From positions 55,684 to 119,683 of the forward strand of contig JACKHO010000011.1 in the NCBI GenBank assembly GCA_020638955.1: 64,000 bases of DNA, read 5' to 3'. Below are positions 1-7,010 of the stretch, piece by piece (the first letter of the stretch is position 1; every line of letters begins with the position of its first letter). A program made the position numbers and the translations under genes. A model generated the notes under the pieces. The model worked only from the letters and a program-made list of their open reading frames with translations, had not been told where the DNA came from and ran no database searches. Source of the DNA: Planctomycetaceae bacterium. Its GTDB lineage: Bacteria; Planctomycetota; Planctomycetia; Planctomycetales; Planctomycetaceae.

Positions 1-17
1 GACGACACGAGGTGATC

Positions 18-773
18 ATGAGTGATTTTGCGACTATAGATGTTCAGAAAATCGTTGGCGAACTGGGCGGTTTCGTCACGCGCGACGAAGAACAGCCCGG
101 AAAGCCAATTGTTGAGGTGTTTTGGGCATCGAAGAAGGTAAGGGACGAGGACCTAAAGGTGCTCGTCGCGTGCAAGAGCATTACCAAGCTTTACATTCAC
201 GGGTCAAAAGTGACGGACGCGGGGTTGGCCGAAGTCGCGTGGCTCGAAACGCTTGAATTGCTCGATCTGAGTTGTCTACCAGTCACGGACAGGGGATTGC
301 AGGAACTGGCCAGTCTCAAAAACCTTTCGTCGCTAATCTTGTTTGAAACCAAAGTGACGGATGCGGGGCTGAAATATCTCGATCCATTTGTGAAGCTTAA
401 TGATCTCAGCTTGCTTGGAACGCAGGTTACGGATGCAGGTCTAAAAGACTTAGCAGCACTAGCCAATCTCGCCAAACTTGACTTGGCGAATACCAAGATT
501 ACCGATGCCGGGCTGAAAGAACTCGCAGCGATTGAAAAACTCTCGAAACTGAGCTTACCTAGTACAGTGACGGATGCGGGATTAAGCACACTCGCAAAGC
601 TGAAAAGCCTTAACAAACTCAATTTGTTTGGACTGCCTGTTACGAACACCGGATTGGCGGAATTAGTGCATTCAACCAATCTCACCGAACTCTGTCTGTA
701 CGAGACAAAAGTGACTGAAGAAGCGGTGCAGGAGTTGCGAAAGGCCTTGCCAAATTGCAAGATATTGCATTGA
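18..773 (+). CDS. Leucine-rich-repeat protein (TDAGL-type repeats)
   Basis: About 251 residues made almost wholly of 23-24-residue leucine-rich repeats with the recurring core 'VTDAGL..L..L..L..L.L', the ribonuclease-inhibitor-like LRR type abundant in planctomycetes. At least seven repeats are visible between residues 45 and 240, ending in the usual capping segment 'LRKALPNCKI'. There is no signal peptide or membrane segment, so a cytoplasmic protein-binding role is likely; the partner is unknown. The ATG at 18 is preferred over the in-frame GTG at 12 because GAGG at 9-12 is spaced five bases before it. A second TDAGL-type protein lies at 17684-18292, but that one is exported. Family assignment is firm, function is not. 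Confidence 0.85.
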   Translation: MSDFATIDVQKIVGELGGFVTRDEEQPGKPIVEVFWASKKVRDEDLKVLVACKSITKLYIHGSKVTDAGLAEVAWLETLELLDLSCLPVTDRGLQELASLKNLSSLILFETKVTDAGLKYLDPFVKLNDLSLLGTQVTDAGLKDLAALANLAKLDLANTKITDAGLKELAAIEKLSKLSLPSTVTDAGLSTLAKLKSLNKLNLFGLPVTNTGLAELVHSTNLTELCLYETKVTEEAVQELRKALPNCKILH

Positions 774-863
774 CGGTCGGTGGATGTTCCCGGTTGCTTT
801 GTGGGCGGGTGGCATGTTCTTTCGACGTTTGTGGCGGGTGGCGTGTTAGCTCGACGTTTGTGC

Positions 864-894
864 CATGCCCACGTCGCGGAGCAGCGTGGGCATG
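864..894. repeat. REP-like palindrome, family A
   Basis: Inverted arms CATGCCCACG (864-873) and CGTGGGCATG (885-894) flank an 11-base loop 'tcgcggagcag'. It is one of five copies in the window, and this one belongs to the segmental duplication. Confidence 0.9.
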
Positions 895-964
895 CGAGTG
901 GTTTTCCAACACAAAATGTTCCCCATGTCTCCGTTCTCTACGGGGAGCCTGCCCTACAGGAGGG

Positions 965-1381
965 CTACCGTAGCGTAAGCCCCACGGGCAATGCTTCCCC
1001 GAATACGAGGGCGTTTTCGTCCTCGGCGAGTTCGCCTCCTTCTCGCACCAGTTCGGCGAGGTGTTGGCAGTTATCACGCTTGCTCAGCCAGCGGAGGACG
1101 CGGTCTCTGGTCTTATCCGAAATATCGCGGTAACGGTCATGCGTGCGGCGGCTGAGTTGCATAACGGACAACTCCAGTCCGGGGCTGGCCGGAAGTTCTA
1201 ATAGGCGGCCCAGCCAGAGGGCGACTCGATCTGGGGAGACGACAGCGTTCAGTGGGCCGTAAAGTGGTTGACGGGTGCCGATTCGGCCAATGGACCAGAT
1301 GAGGGCATTGTGGATGGACTTGAAGGCGTCGTGCTCCAGCAGACTCAGGGCCATTTCACCGAGTTCGATTTTCGTTTTCAT
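965..1381 (-). pseudogene. Duplicated C-terminal fragment of an Hsp70-family protein
   Basis: The 138 codons differ at only seven positions from the last 138 residues of the 943-residue Hsp70-like protein at 51265-54096. The same TAG stop follows. The fragment starts at what is an internal Met ('MKTKIELGEM') in the full gene, and homology ends eight bases upstream of it. The ATPase domain is absent, so this is a gene remnant made by segmental duplication. The frame is still open, which with about 95 % protein identity suggests a recent event or conversion with the parent. No ribosome-binding site or promoter was recognised. Confidence 0.9.
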
Positions 1382-1687
1382 GGGGAGCCCGGTGCCTTGC
1401 TGGAGAGGAACTCACAAACTTACCGATGCGGTCAGAGACCACACCAGCGGCACGATCACCAACAGTGAGTGTTCGGTCTTCGGTGTCCCTTAACGCGAGC
1501 GAGTTACCGCCAGCCGGTCGATAGCGAACCACGAAGTGCGAGCGGACTTGAGGCGGTTCGCTGACATCTTGAGTGGAGTTTTCGTAGAGGCAGTTTCAGA
1601 CGTTCAGTCTTGACAATCAGAGCAGACAGAGCCGATGCTTATGATCTGTTCGTTCTTTCCACTTTTCTTCTGACATGTGGGTGCATT
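1382..1687. other. Intergenic region upstream of the DUF1559 gene
   Basis: No gene is supported here. It holds an 8-bp inverted repeat, agcgaacc (1523-1530) and ggttcgct (1555-1562), with a 24-base loop. A TTGACA lies at 1610-1615, but the nearest -10-like TATGAT (1640) is too far away for a standard sigma-70 promoter. Nothing else was recognised. Confidence 0.5.
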
Positions 1688-2629
1688 ATGCAGAATCTTC
1701 ATCGAAGACGCGTGCGCGGGTTTACACTCATTGAATTACTCGTGGTCATTGCAATCATCGCGGTGCTGATTGCTCTCTTGCTGCCGGCGGTGCAGCAGGC
1801 ACGCGAGGCGGCACGGCGGACGCAGTGCAAGAACAATCTCCACAATTTAGCAATTGCCGCACACAACTATCACGACGTGTATTCCACATTCATGCCGGGC
1901 AGTATTGGCCCGATGAATGGTCCGGGGAACTTCCCTGTCGGCTGGCGCGATCCGCAGTATGGTGCTGGTCTGCCTTGGGGACATTTCGGGTGGCCTGTTC
2001 CACTGTTGCCTTACGTGGAAGGAGCACCGCTTTACAACACCATTGATTTGTCCAAACCCGCCTATGTTCGAACCATTAAAGAGAACGGCGTGGAACGCGG
2101 ACCAGCCGGGGACATTGCGAACGAGCCCGCCTCGCGCATGATGCCCAAGGTGTTCGTATGCCCTTCAGCACATCGAGTGCAGCCGGAAGTGGAATTTAAG
2201 GATTATGGAATCAATGGCGGGTCAGGCGCCTGCTGTCCGGAACGGAACTTCACGTCGCGTGGCGTGGGCTATTTGAACAGCCGAATTCGATTCGGTGACA
2301 TCATTGATGGATCAAGTACCACAATTCTATTTATCGAGTATACGCACTGGGCCAACCATAGCTGGATTCGCGAAGGGGACGGATCGAATCCGTTCTTCTT
2401 TGTGCACCACACCTCGGAAGGATATGTGACGTGCTGCGAACACAATGGTGTCGTCACACCGCCGAATGCGAACATTTTCAATGACCGCGGTGCCGTGAGC
2501 CCACACGTCGGCGGAGTTCACTGCGCGCTGGCCGATGGCTCAGCCCGCTTCCTCTCAGAGAACATCGACGGCAACCTCTACCGCGATTTGTTTACGCGAG
2601 ACGGTCACGAAGTTATTGGTGAATGGTAG
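1688..2629 (+). CDS. DUF1559 protein with type IV prepilin-like N-terminus
   Basis: The 313-residue product starts 'MQNLHRRRVRGFTLIELLVVIAI', a classic class III signal: basic leader, prepilin peptidase site G^FTLIE, then a hydrophobic helix. After it come 'QQAREAARRTQCKNNL' and 'IAAHNYHD', the conserved opening of the DUF1559 (SBP_bac_10) family greatly expanded in planctomycetes. The C-terminal family signature is also present ('VGGVHCALADGSARFLSENID'-type, a His followed by DG). The ATG at 1688 is chosen over the upstream in-frame start at 1610 because the leader then has the expected short length. Pseudopilin-like surface or periplasmic assembly is likely; the exact role of the family is unsettled. 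A small lipoprotein follows 66 bases downstream, a recurrent planctomycete pairing. Confidence 0.92.
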   Translation: MQNLHRRRVRGFTLIELLVVIAIIAVLIALLLPAVQQAREAARRTQCKNNLHNLAIAAHNYHDVYSTFMPGSIGPMNGPGNFPVGWRDPQYGAGLPWGHFGWPVPLLPYVEGAPLYNTIDLSKPAYVRTIKENGVERGPAGDIANEPASRMMPKVFVCPSAHRVQPEVEFKDYGINGGSGACCPERNFTSRGVGYLNSRIRFGDIIDGSSTTILFIEYTHWANHSWIREGDGSNPFFFVHHTSEGYVTCCEHNGVVTPPNANIFNDRGAVSPHVGGVHCALADGSARFLSENIDGNLYRDLFTRDGHEVIGEW

Positions 2630-2695
2630 ATTCTCGACAGGGCTGTCAGCTCGCATCACACATCATTGGACAGAACAACAGGCGGATTCTTCACG

Positions 2696-3118
2696 ATGCG
2701 ATGGACTTACACAACCGCGCTCCTGTCGTCTCTTCTCCTTGCGGGATGCGGCGGCAACTCTGATGAACTGGTGATTGTCCCCATTGAAGGCACGGTTAGA
2801 TACAAGGGAGAACCGGTCCCCGATTTGATGCTGAACTTCCAGCCAGTGAAAGGGCGGCCAAGCTGGGCCATCACCGACGCTCAGGGGAAGTACAAAGCCG
2901 TCTACACCGAGGACCGGCCGGGTGTCCTGGCCGGGGAGTGCCGCGTGCAAATTTCACTCAAACCAGCCACGCCCGATGAAGAACTCCAAATGTTGGAAGG
3001 GACGCATCCCCGGCAAGTGGCACTGCAGGACCCACTCAAGAAGTACGGCGGGACAACCACTGGCCTCGTCTTGACGATTTCGCCCGATCGAACGACCGTG
3101 GATATTGCTATTGATTAA
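2696..3118 (+). CDS. Small lipoprotein with a transthyretin/carboxypeptidase-regulatory-like fold
   Basis: The 140 residues begin 'MRWTYTTALLSSLLLAGCGG', a lipoprotein signal with lipobox LLAGC, so the mature protein starts at Cys18. The remainder ('VIVPIEGTVRYKGEPVPDLMLNFQP', then 'AITDAQGKYKAVY') has the pattern of the carboxypeptidase-regulatory-like beta-sandwich found in planctomycete lipoproteins coded after DUF1559 genes. The ATG at 2696 is chosen over the in-frame start at 2666 because it begins the signal peptide directly. It probably forms a transcription unit with the DUF1559 gene. Fold is inferred from pattern; function unknown. Confidence 0.85.
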   Translation: MRWTYTTALLSSLLLAGCGGNSDELVIVPIEGTVRYKGEPVPDLMLNFQPVKGRPSWAITDAQGKYKAVYTEDRPGVLAGECRVQISLKPATPDEELQMLEGTHPRQVALQDPLKKYGGTTTGLVLTISPDRTTVDIAID

Positions 3119-3142
3119 GGCTGCGTTTTACGTCACGCACTG

Positions 3143-3667
3143 TCATTCCGGGGGGACCTCCTTCGGCTCTTCCAGATGTTCCGAAATGTTTCCCTCAGGA
3201 TTGCTGATGGGGTCTGATTCGATGGCATAGCACAGCATCAGTAGGAACAGGAACGGGAGGCGAGCGACACAGTCGACCACTCCCATGCTCACGTCCCCCA
3301 ACACGGCTCCCACGGCCATACAGACCAGCATTACGGGAATAAACAGCATCCCGTTGCAGGCCTTCATAACAATCCCAATCCCCACCAGGCACAGGGCAAA
3401 CTGCCAGCCGGCAATCGACTCAAACCGCTTCACCGACTTCCGCCGCAGCCATACGACAGCGGAATAAATGATGGCGACGTTGAGTACAAAAGGAACCACG
3501 CGAAACGCGGCCCATTCCAAGGAGTCGGTCGTAAAACTGAAACTGGGAAGCGGAAACCCCATTGTTTCGTACAGCCCGTGCAGGTCGTCACACCCTTGCA
3601 CAAAGGGAAGCAAATTCAGCAGCAAGATGAGCCGGAGAATTCGAAGCTGCGTTTTCCAGGAGTTCAT
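3143..3667 (-). CDS. Hypothetical multi-pass membrane protein
   Basis: The 174 residues contain about four hydrophobic segments: residues 8-26, 50-70 ('FRVVPFVLNVAIIYSAVVW'), 85-125 (likely two helices) and 133-150. A hydrophilic acidic tail ends 'EEPKEVPPE'. The family was not recognised. It converges on the lipoprotein gene (25-base gap) and is followed on the same strand, 68 bases upstream of its ATG, by the end of no other minus gene; the next plus-strand neighbour is absent, so it is probably its own unit. An inner-membrane location is inferred from hydropathy only. Confidence 0.65.
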   Translation of the reverse strand: MNSWKTQLRILRLILLLNLLPFVQGCDDLHGLYETMGFPLPSFSFTTDSLEWAAFRVVPFVLNVAIIYSAVVWLRRKSVKRFESIAGWQFALCLVGIGIVMKACNGMLFIPVMLVCMAVGAVLGDVSMGVVDCVARLPFLFLLMLCYAIESDPISNPEGNISEHLEEPKEVPPE

Positions 3668-3735
3668 TGCTTCATGCGCACATCACTACAAGTCACCAAG
3701 AACGATTCAACTTTCTTGTCAACAACTGCTTGAAC

Positions 3736-4698
3736 TCACTCGAACCAAGAGTCGAATCGAATCGCTTCGGGGAACCGCACAACTGGTACGAGTTCATCGA
3801 GCAAATGCTCCAACTTTTGACCGCTGGTCCGAGGACCGTACAGAATTTCGATCTCGACTTTGCCAATTGATGATCTAACCGGCGCTATGCAATAAAACCG
3901 GCGCCAGTATGGTCCTTTTTCTCGCACCAAGTTCGGTTGTACAGCCGTAAGAGGTCGTGGTTTGGGATTGGAGATTCGGACAATGAATCCGTCAAATGCC
4001 GGACCAGTTTCTCGATGAGCTTCTTCTGCGACGGTGCCGTCTTCCGAAATCTTGTGAAACTCATATTCTTGAACGTGGTACTGATACGTCAGCACATTTT
4101 CCTCGGCCAGCGTTTCAACATCTTGTGCCTGAAACGGGAAAAACGAGTTGAGCCGTTCTTTGATTTCATCCCGAGTGGCTGGCCATGTGCTCACCTTGTC
4201 AGGATAAATCTCGTCGGTTGCCGCTCGGAGTTTCTCCTTGACGGTCTTCAGGATTAGTGGGTCGGCACTTTCACCGCAGTCGAAACAGAGTTCTACGTAA
4301 CCCTGCTCACCCCGCAACCGAAACGCGTTGCAGTACCTTAGACTGCACTCGTCTCCATACAATACGCCAACGTAAAACAGCCCGGCTTGTCCGAATTCCC
4401 ATCCAGGAAGATAATCAACACGATGAATGTTCATATCAATGCGAAATCCTGCTCCAACTGGCACGTCTCGGCTTTTCGCAATTTGGGCGGGACCCGACGG
4501 TCGTAAGTTATGCCGCATCAAAGGTCTCACGTTGTACTGCATTACAAAATGATCGGCATCGCTTTGTGTGACAGTCGCCTCAGGCTGTAATTTGGCAATA
4601 ACCGTTTTCAGTTCATCCCAGAGTTCCGGTTCGTCCGCCTGCAAGTTCGCGGAGAATTGAAACGCGGCAATCAGAGTCAGAATTGATAGAGCACGCAT
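3736..4698 (-). CDS. Hypothetical exported protein with two similar halves
   Basis: The 320 residues start 'MRALSILTLIAAFQFSANLQA', a Sec signal peptide with a probable AxA-like cleavage near residue 21. The mature part seems internally duplicated. 'ELWDELKTVIAKLQPEA' about residue 27 parallels 'TRDEIKERLNSFFPFQA' about residue 180. Each is followed by a '.VMQYNV' or '.LTYQYHV' strand, a central strand-rich part, and a closing helix ('LKTVKEKLRA', 'LEHLLDELVP'). No known family was recognised. A longer frame to 4770 exists but its N-terminus is read from a REP-like palindrome; the ATG at 4698 has AGAGAGG upstream and starts the signal peptide, so it is preferred. Confidence 0.75.
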   Translation of the reverse strand: MRALSILTLIAAFQFSANLQADEPELWDELKTVIAKLQPEATVTQSDADHFVMQYNVRPLMRHNLRPSGPAQIAKSRDVPVGAGFRIDMNIHRVDYLPGWEFGQAGLFYVGVLYGDECSLRYCNAFRLRGEQGYVELCFDCGESADPLILKTVKEKLRAATDEIYPDKVSTWPATRDEIKERLNSFFPFQAQDVETLAEENVLTYQYHVQEYEFHKISEDGTVAEEAHRETGPAFDGFIVRISNPKPRPLTAVQPNLVREKGPYWRRFYCIAPVRSSIGKVEIEILYGPRTSGQKLEHLLDELVPVVRFPEAIRFDSWFE

Positions 4699-4735
4699 GG
4701 GTTTCAACCTCTCTTGTGAGATGCCGGTCCTGATA

Positions 4736-4766
4736 CATGCCCACGCTGCTGCGCGACGTGGGCATG
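4736..4766. repeat. REP-like palindrome, family A
   Basis: Perfect 10-bp arms (4736-4745, 4757-4766) flank loop 'ctgctgcgcga', the inverse orientation of the copy at 864-894 with one loop change. It lies 13 bases beyond the stop of the oxidoreductase at 4780. Confidence 0.9.
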
Positions 4767-4779
4767 GCACGTTACTACA

Positions 4780-6972
4780 TTAGTGTTCGCCTGCTTCTTC
4801 GGCCTCAACCTCAATCGCAACCGCTTTGAAAGCGGGCGTCTTGGACTGTGGATCAACGGCGTCGGGAACGAGGATGTTCGCTTCCGGGTAGTACATGGCG
4901 GCGTTGCCGGGTCTGATGTCGAATTCGCGGACGAGGATATTTCGCATTTCCCCTTCTGAACTGCGGACCTGCACGCGCTGGTTGACGTGGAGTCCCAGCC
5001 GGTCGATGTCGTGGCGGCTCAGGAGGATGATGTCTCGTCGTTCCTGACCACGGTACAGGTCTTCTTCGTCATACACGACGCTGTTGAATTGCCCTTCGGA
5101 CCGCAAGGTCATGAGCTGCAGTTCGCTGGCAGAAGGTGTGCGCTGTGGGATTTGCAGAGCAGTGAATTTCGCTTTGCCCGAAGTGGTGGCGAATTTGTAC
5201 TGCCGTACCGCTCTTCCGGTAACGTGAAACTCTTTTCCCGTTCGATCCAGTTCCCGCAACGCTTCATAGCCGGGAACCATGTCGGCCATGAGTTCCCTAA
5301 TGGTTTGATGACTCTCAAACTGCGACCAGTCGATACGGTTGTCACCTGCGAACAATGACTTCCCAAGTTGAGCGAGGACGGCGACCTCGCTGCGTGGGCC
5401 AGCGAAACGCGGGGCGCCACCGTCGCTGAGTCGAACGAAACTGAACATCGACTCCTGCGACGTCTTCTGCGGTTCTTCATCACGGGGCAGGACCGGGAGA
5501 ATGTATGTCTCCTCCCCCACACCCCAGGCGTGGCCGCTGTTGAGCGTTGTCGAGAGGTAGACGACGGTCTTCAATCGACTGAATGCCTCCGCCGCGTATT
5601 CCGTCGCGGGATTGCTGCCGTAGAGGTTGCCTCCCAGGCAAATAGAGAAATCCATATCCCCCTGATGCGAAGCCTGCATGCAGGCCATGGTGTCGTATCC
5701 CGGCGATGTCGGCACCTCAATACCGAACCGCTGCTCAACCTGCTTCAGCATGGACTGTTTCAACGCGGGTGTGACTCCGACAGATCCCAGTCCCTGCACG
5801 TTGCTGTGACCGCGAATGGGCATGAGGCCCGCATGTTCGCGACCGACCATCCCGCGCAGTAGCGAGAGATTTACAATCGCCTGCACGTTTTGTGTGCCAT
5901 GGAGATGATGCGTGATCCCCATGCACCAGCCGATGACGACGTTCTTTGCCTTAATGAATTTGTCTGCAAGACGCGTGATGGTCTCGCGGTCCACACCACT
6001 CGACTCCAGGACTTCATCCCAGCCTATTGACTCGACCTGCTGACGAAACGCTTCGAAGTTTTCGGTGTGCTGCTGAATGAACTCGGGCAGGTGAGCGCTG
6101 CGGCTGAGCACTTCTTTGGCAATGCCGGTCAGCAGTGCTAAATCACCCCCGATATGCGGCTGCACATAGTCGCTGGCAATTGCACTGCCGAACAGCAGAC
6201 TGCGCACATCGCTCGGCACGCGGAAATTGACCAGCCCGGTCTCTTTCAGTGGATTGATGACCACAACGTCGCCACCGCGTCGCCGAATTTGCATGAACGT
6301 CCGCATGAGGCGGGGATGGTTCGACGCCGGGTTGGCTCCAATCAAAATGTACAAGTCGACGTGATCAAGGTCTTCGAGTTTGATGGTACCGGCGCCGGTG
6401 CCAATGGTCTGTCCTAATCCCACACCGCTCGCCTGATGGCAGTAGTACGAACAGTTGTTAACGTAGTTCGTCCCCTGCATGCGAGCCAGCAACTGCAGCA
6501 GGAACCCCGCCTCGTTGGAGGAACGGCCACTCGCATAATAGAAGCTGCGCGATGGTCCGGCCTCACGCATACGGCCAGCAATTTGAGTGAGCGCCTCGTC
6601 CCACGTAACGGGCTGATAGTGCGACTCGCCCCGCTTGAGCAACATGGGCTGCGTCAATCGCCCCGAATGCTCCAGTTGCCGGGGCGTCATCGCACGGAGT
6701 TGATTGATCGTCCTTTTCTGCAGGAATTCGGCTGGCATCGCCGCCTGCATGTCAGAGGCCATGGCCTGAAACGATTTCTTACACACCTCCGGAAAATGGC
6801 CACCCTCGTTGACCATCCCACCGAGTTGCCCGCCCATGCCGACCGCACACGTTTTACATGTGTTGCGGGAACGCATGGCCTTCCACATGTTCCACCAGCC
6901 AACTCGACTCGCCAGCTTCAGCGAATACCAAATTGCACGCCATCCTCCGCCACTGCGTGGTGCACCTCTCAC
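4780..6972 (-). CDS. FdhF/YdeP-type molybdopterin oxidoreductase
   Basis: About 730 residues covering a complete molybdopterin-oxidoreductase subunit of the formate-dehydrogenase-like YdeP family. Visible features are an N-terminal 'GGGWRA' segment, Cys39/Cys42 ('CKTCAVGMGG') in place of the usual four-Cys iron-sulfur motif, 'GRSSNEAGFLLQLLAR', 'NNCSYYCHQASGVGLG', the cofactor-binding 'ILIGANPASNHPR', and a C-terminal molydop-binding domain ('LSRHDIDRLGLHVNQRVQV', 'AAMYYPEANILVP'). It presumably carries bis-MGD; the YdeP substrate is not settled. A TTG at 6999 is in frame, but the GTG at 6972 has AAGGAAAGG six bases upstream and is preferred. It follows the GspK-like gene by 38 bases; no partner subunits are adjacent. 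Confidence 0.9.
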   Translation of the reverse strand: MRGAPRSGGGWRAIWYSLKLASRVGWWNMWKAMRSRNTCKTCAVGMGGQLGGMVNEGGHFPEVCKKSFQAMASDMQAAMPAEFLQKRTINQLRAMTPRQLEHSGRLTQPMLLKRGESHYQPVTWDEALTQIAGRMREAGPSRSFYYASGRSSNEAGFLLQLLARMQGTNYVNNCSYYCHQASGVGLGQTIGTGAGTIKLEDLDHVDLYILIGANPASNHPRLMRTFMQIRRRGGDVVVINPLKETGLVNFRVPSDVRSLLFGSAIASDYVQPHIGGDLALLTGIAKEVLSRSAHLPEFIQQHTENFEAFRQQVESIGWDEVLESSGVDRETITRLADKFIKAKNVVIGWCMGITHHLHGTQNVQAIVNLSLLRGMVGREHAGLMPIRGHSNVQGLGSVGVTPALKQSMLKQVEQRFGIEVPTSPGYDTMACMQASHQGDMDFSICLGGNLYGSNPATEYAAEAFSRLKTVVYLSTTLNSGHAWGVGEETYILPVLPRDEEPQKTSQESMFSFVRLSDGGAPRFAGPRSEVAVLAQLGKSLFAGDNRIDWSQFESHQTIRELMADMVPGYEALRELDRTGKEFHVTGRAVRQYKFATTSGKAKFTALQIPQRTPSASELQLMTLRSEGQFNSVVYDEEDLYRGQERRDIILLSRHDIDRLGLHVNQRVQVRSSEGEMRNILVREFDIRPGNAAMYYPEANILVPDAVDPQSKTPAFKAVAIEVEAEEAGEH

Positions 6973-7010
6973 AGAATCCCTTTCCTTCGACTCATCCAAC
7001 TTTGTACGCG

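Larger units (their letters stand above)
804..1388. repeat. Segmental duplication, copy 1 (partner 51132-51688)
   Basis: This block matches 51132-51688: the 3' end of an Hsp70-like gene plus its downstream non-coding region with a REP-like palindrome. The match stops abruptly on both sides: after 'tggggagc' at 1381-1388 (against 51681-51688) and before 'ggcgggtggc' at 804 (against 51132). Copy 1 has one extra 29-base unit: 805-833 is followed by a diverged tandem copy at 834-862, whereas copy 2 has the unit once. Confidence 0.9.

Noticed and set aside
682..1077. 131-codon minus-strand frame across the REP-like region
   Set aside because: It is read through palindromic and duplicated non-coding DNA, and its Arg/His-rich content reflects the repeat.
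1610..1645. Possible sigma-70 promoter (TTGACA with TATGAT)
   Set aside because: The spacer is 24 bases, too long for a standard promoter.
4699..4770. N-terminal extension of the exported protein at 3736-4698
   Set aside because: The extension is translated from a REP-like palindrome and would precede a normal signal peptide.
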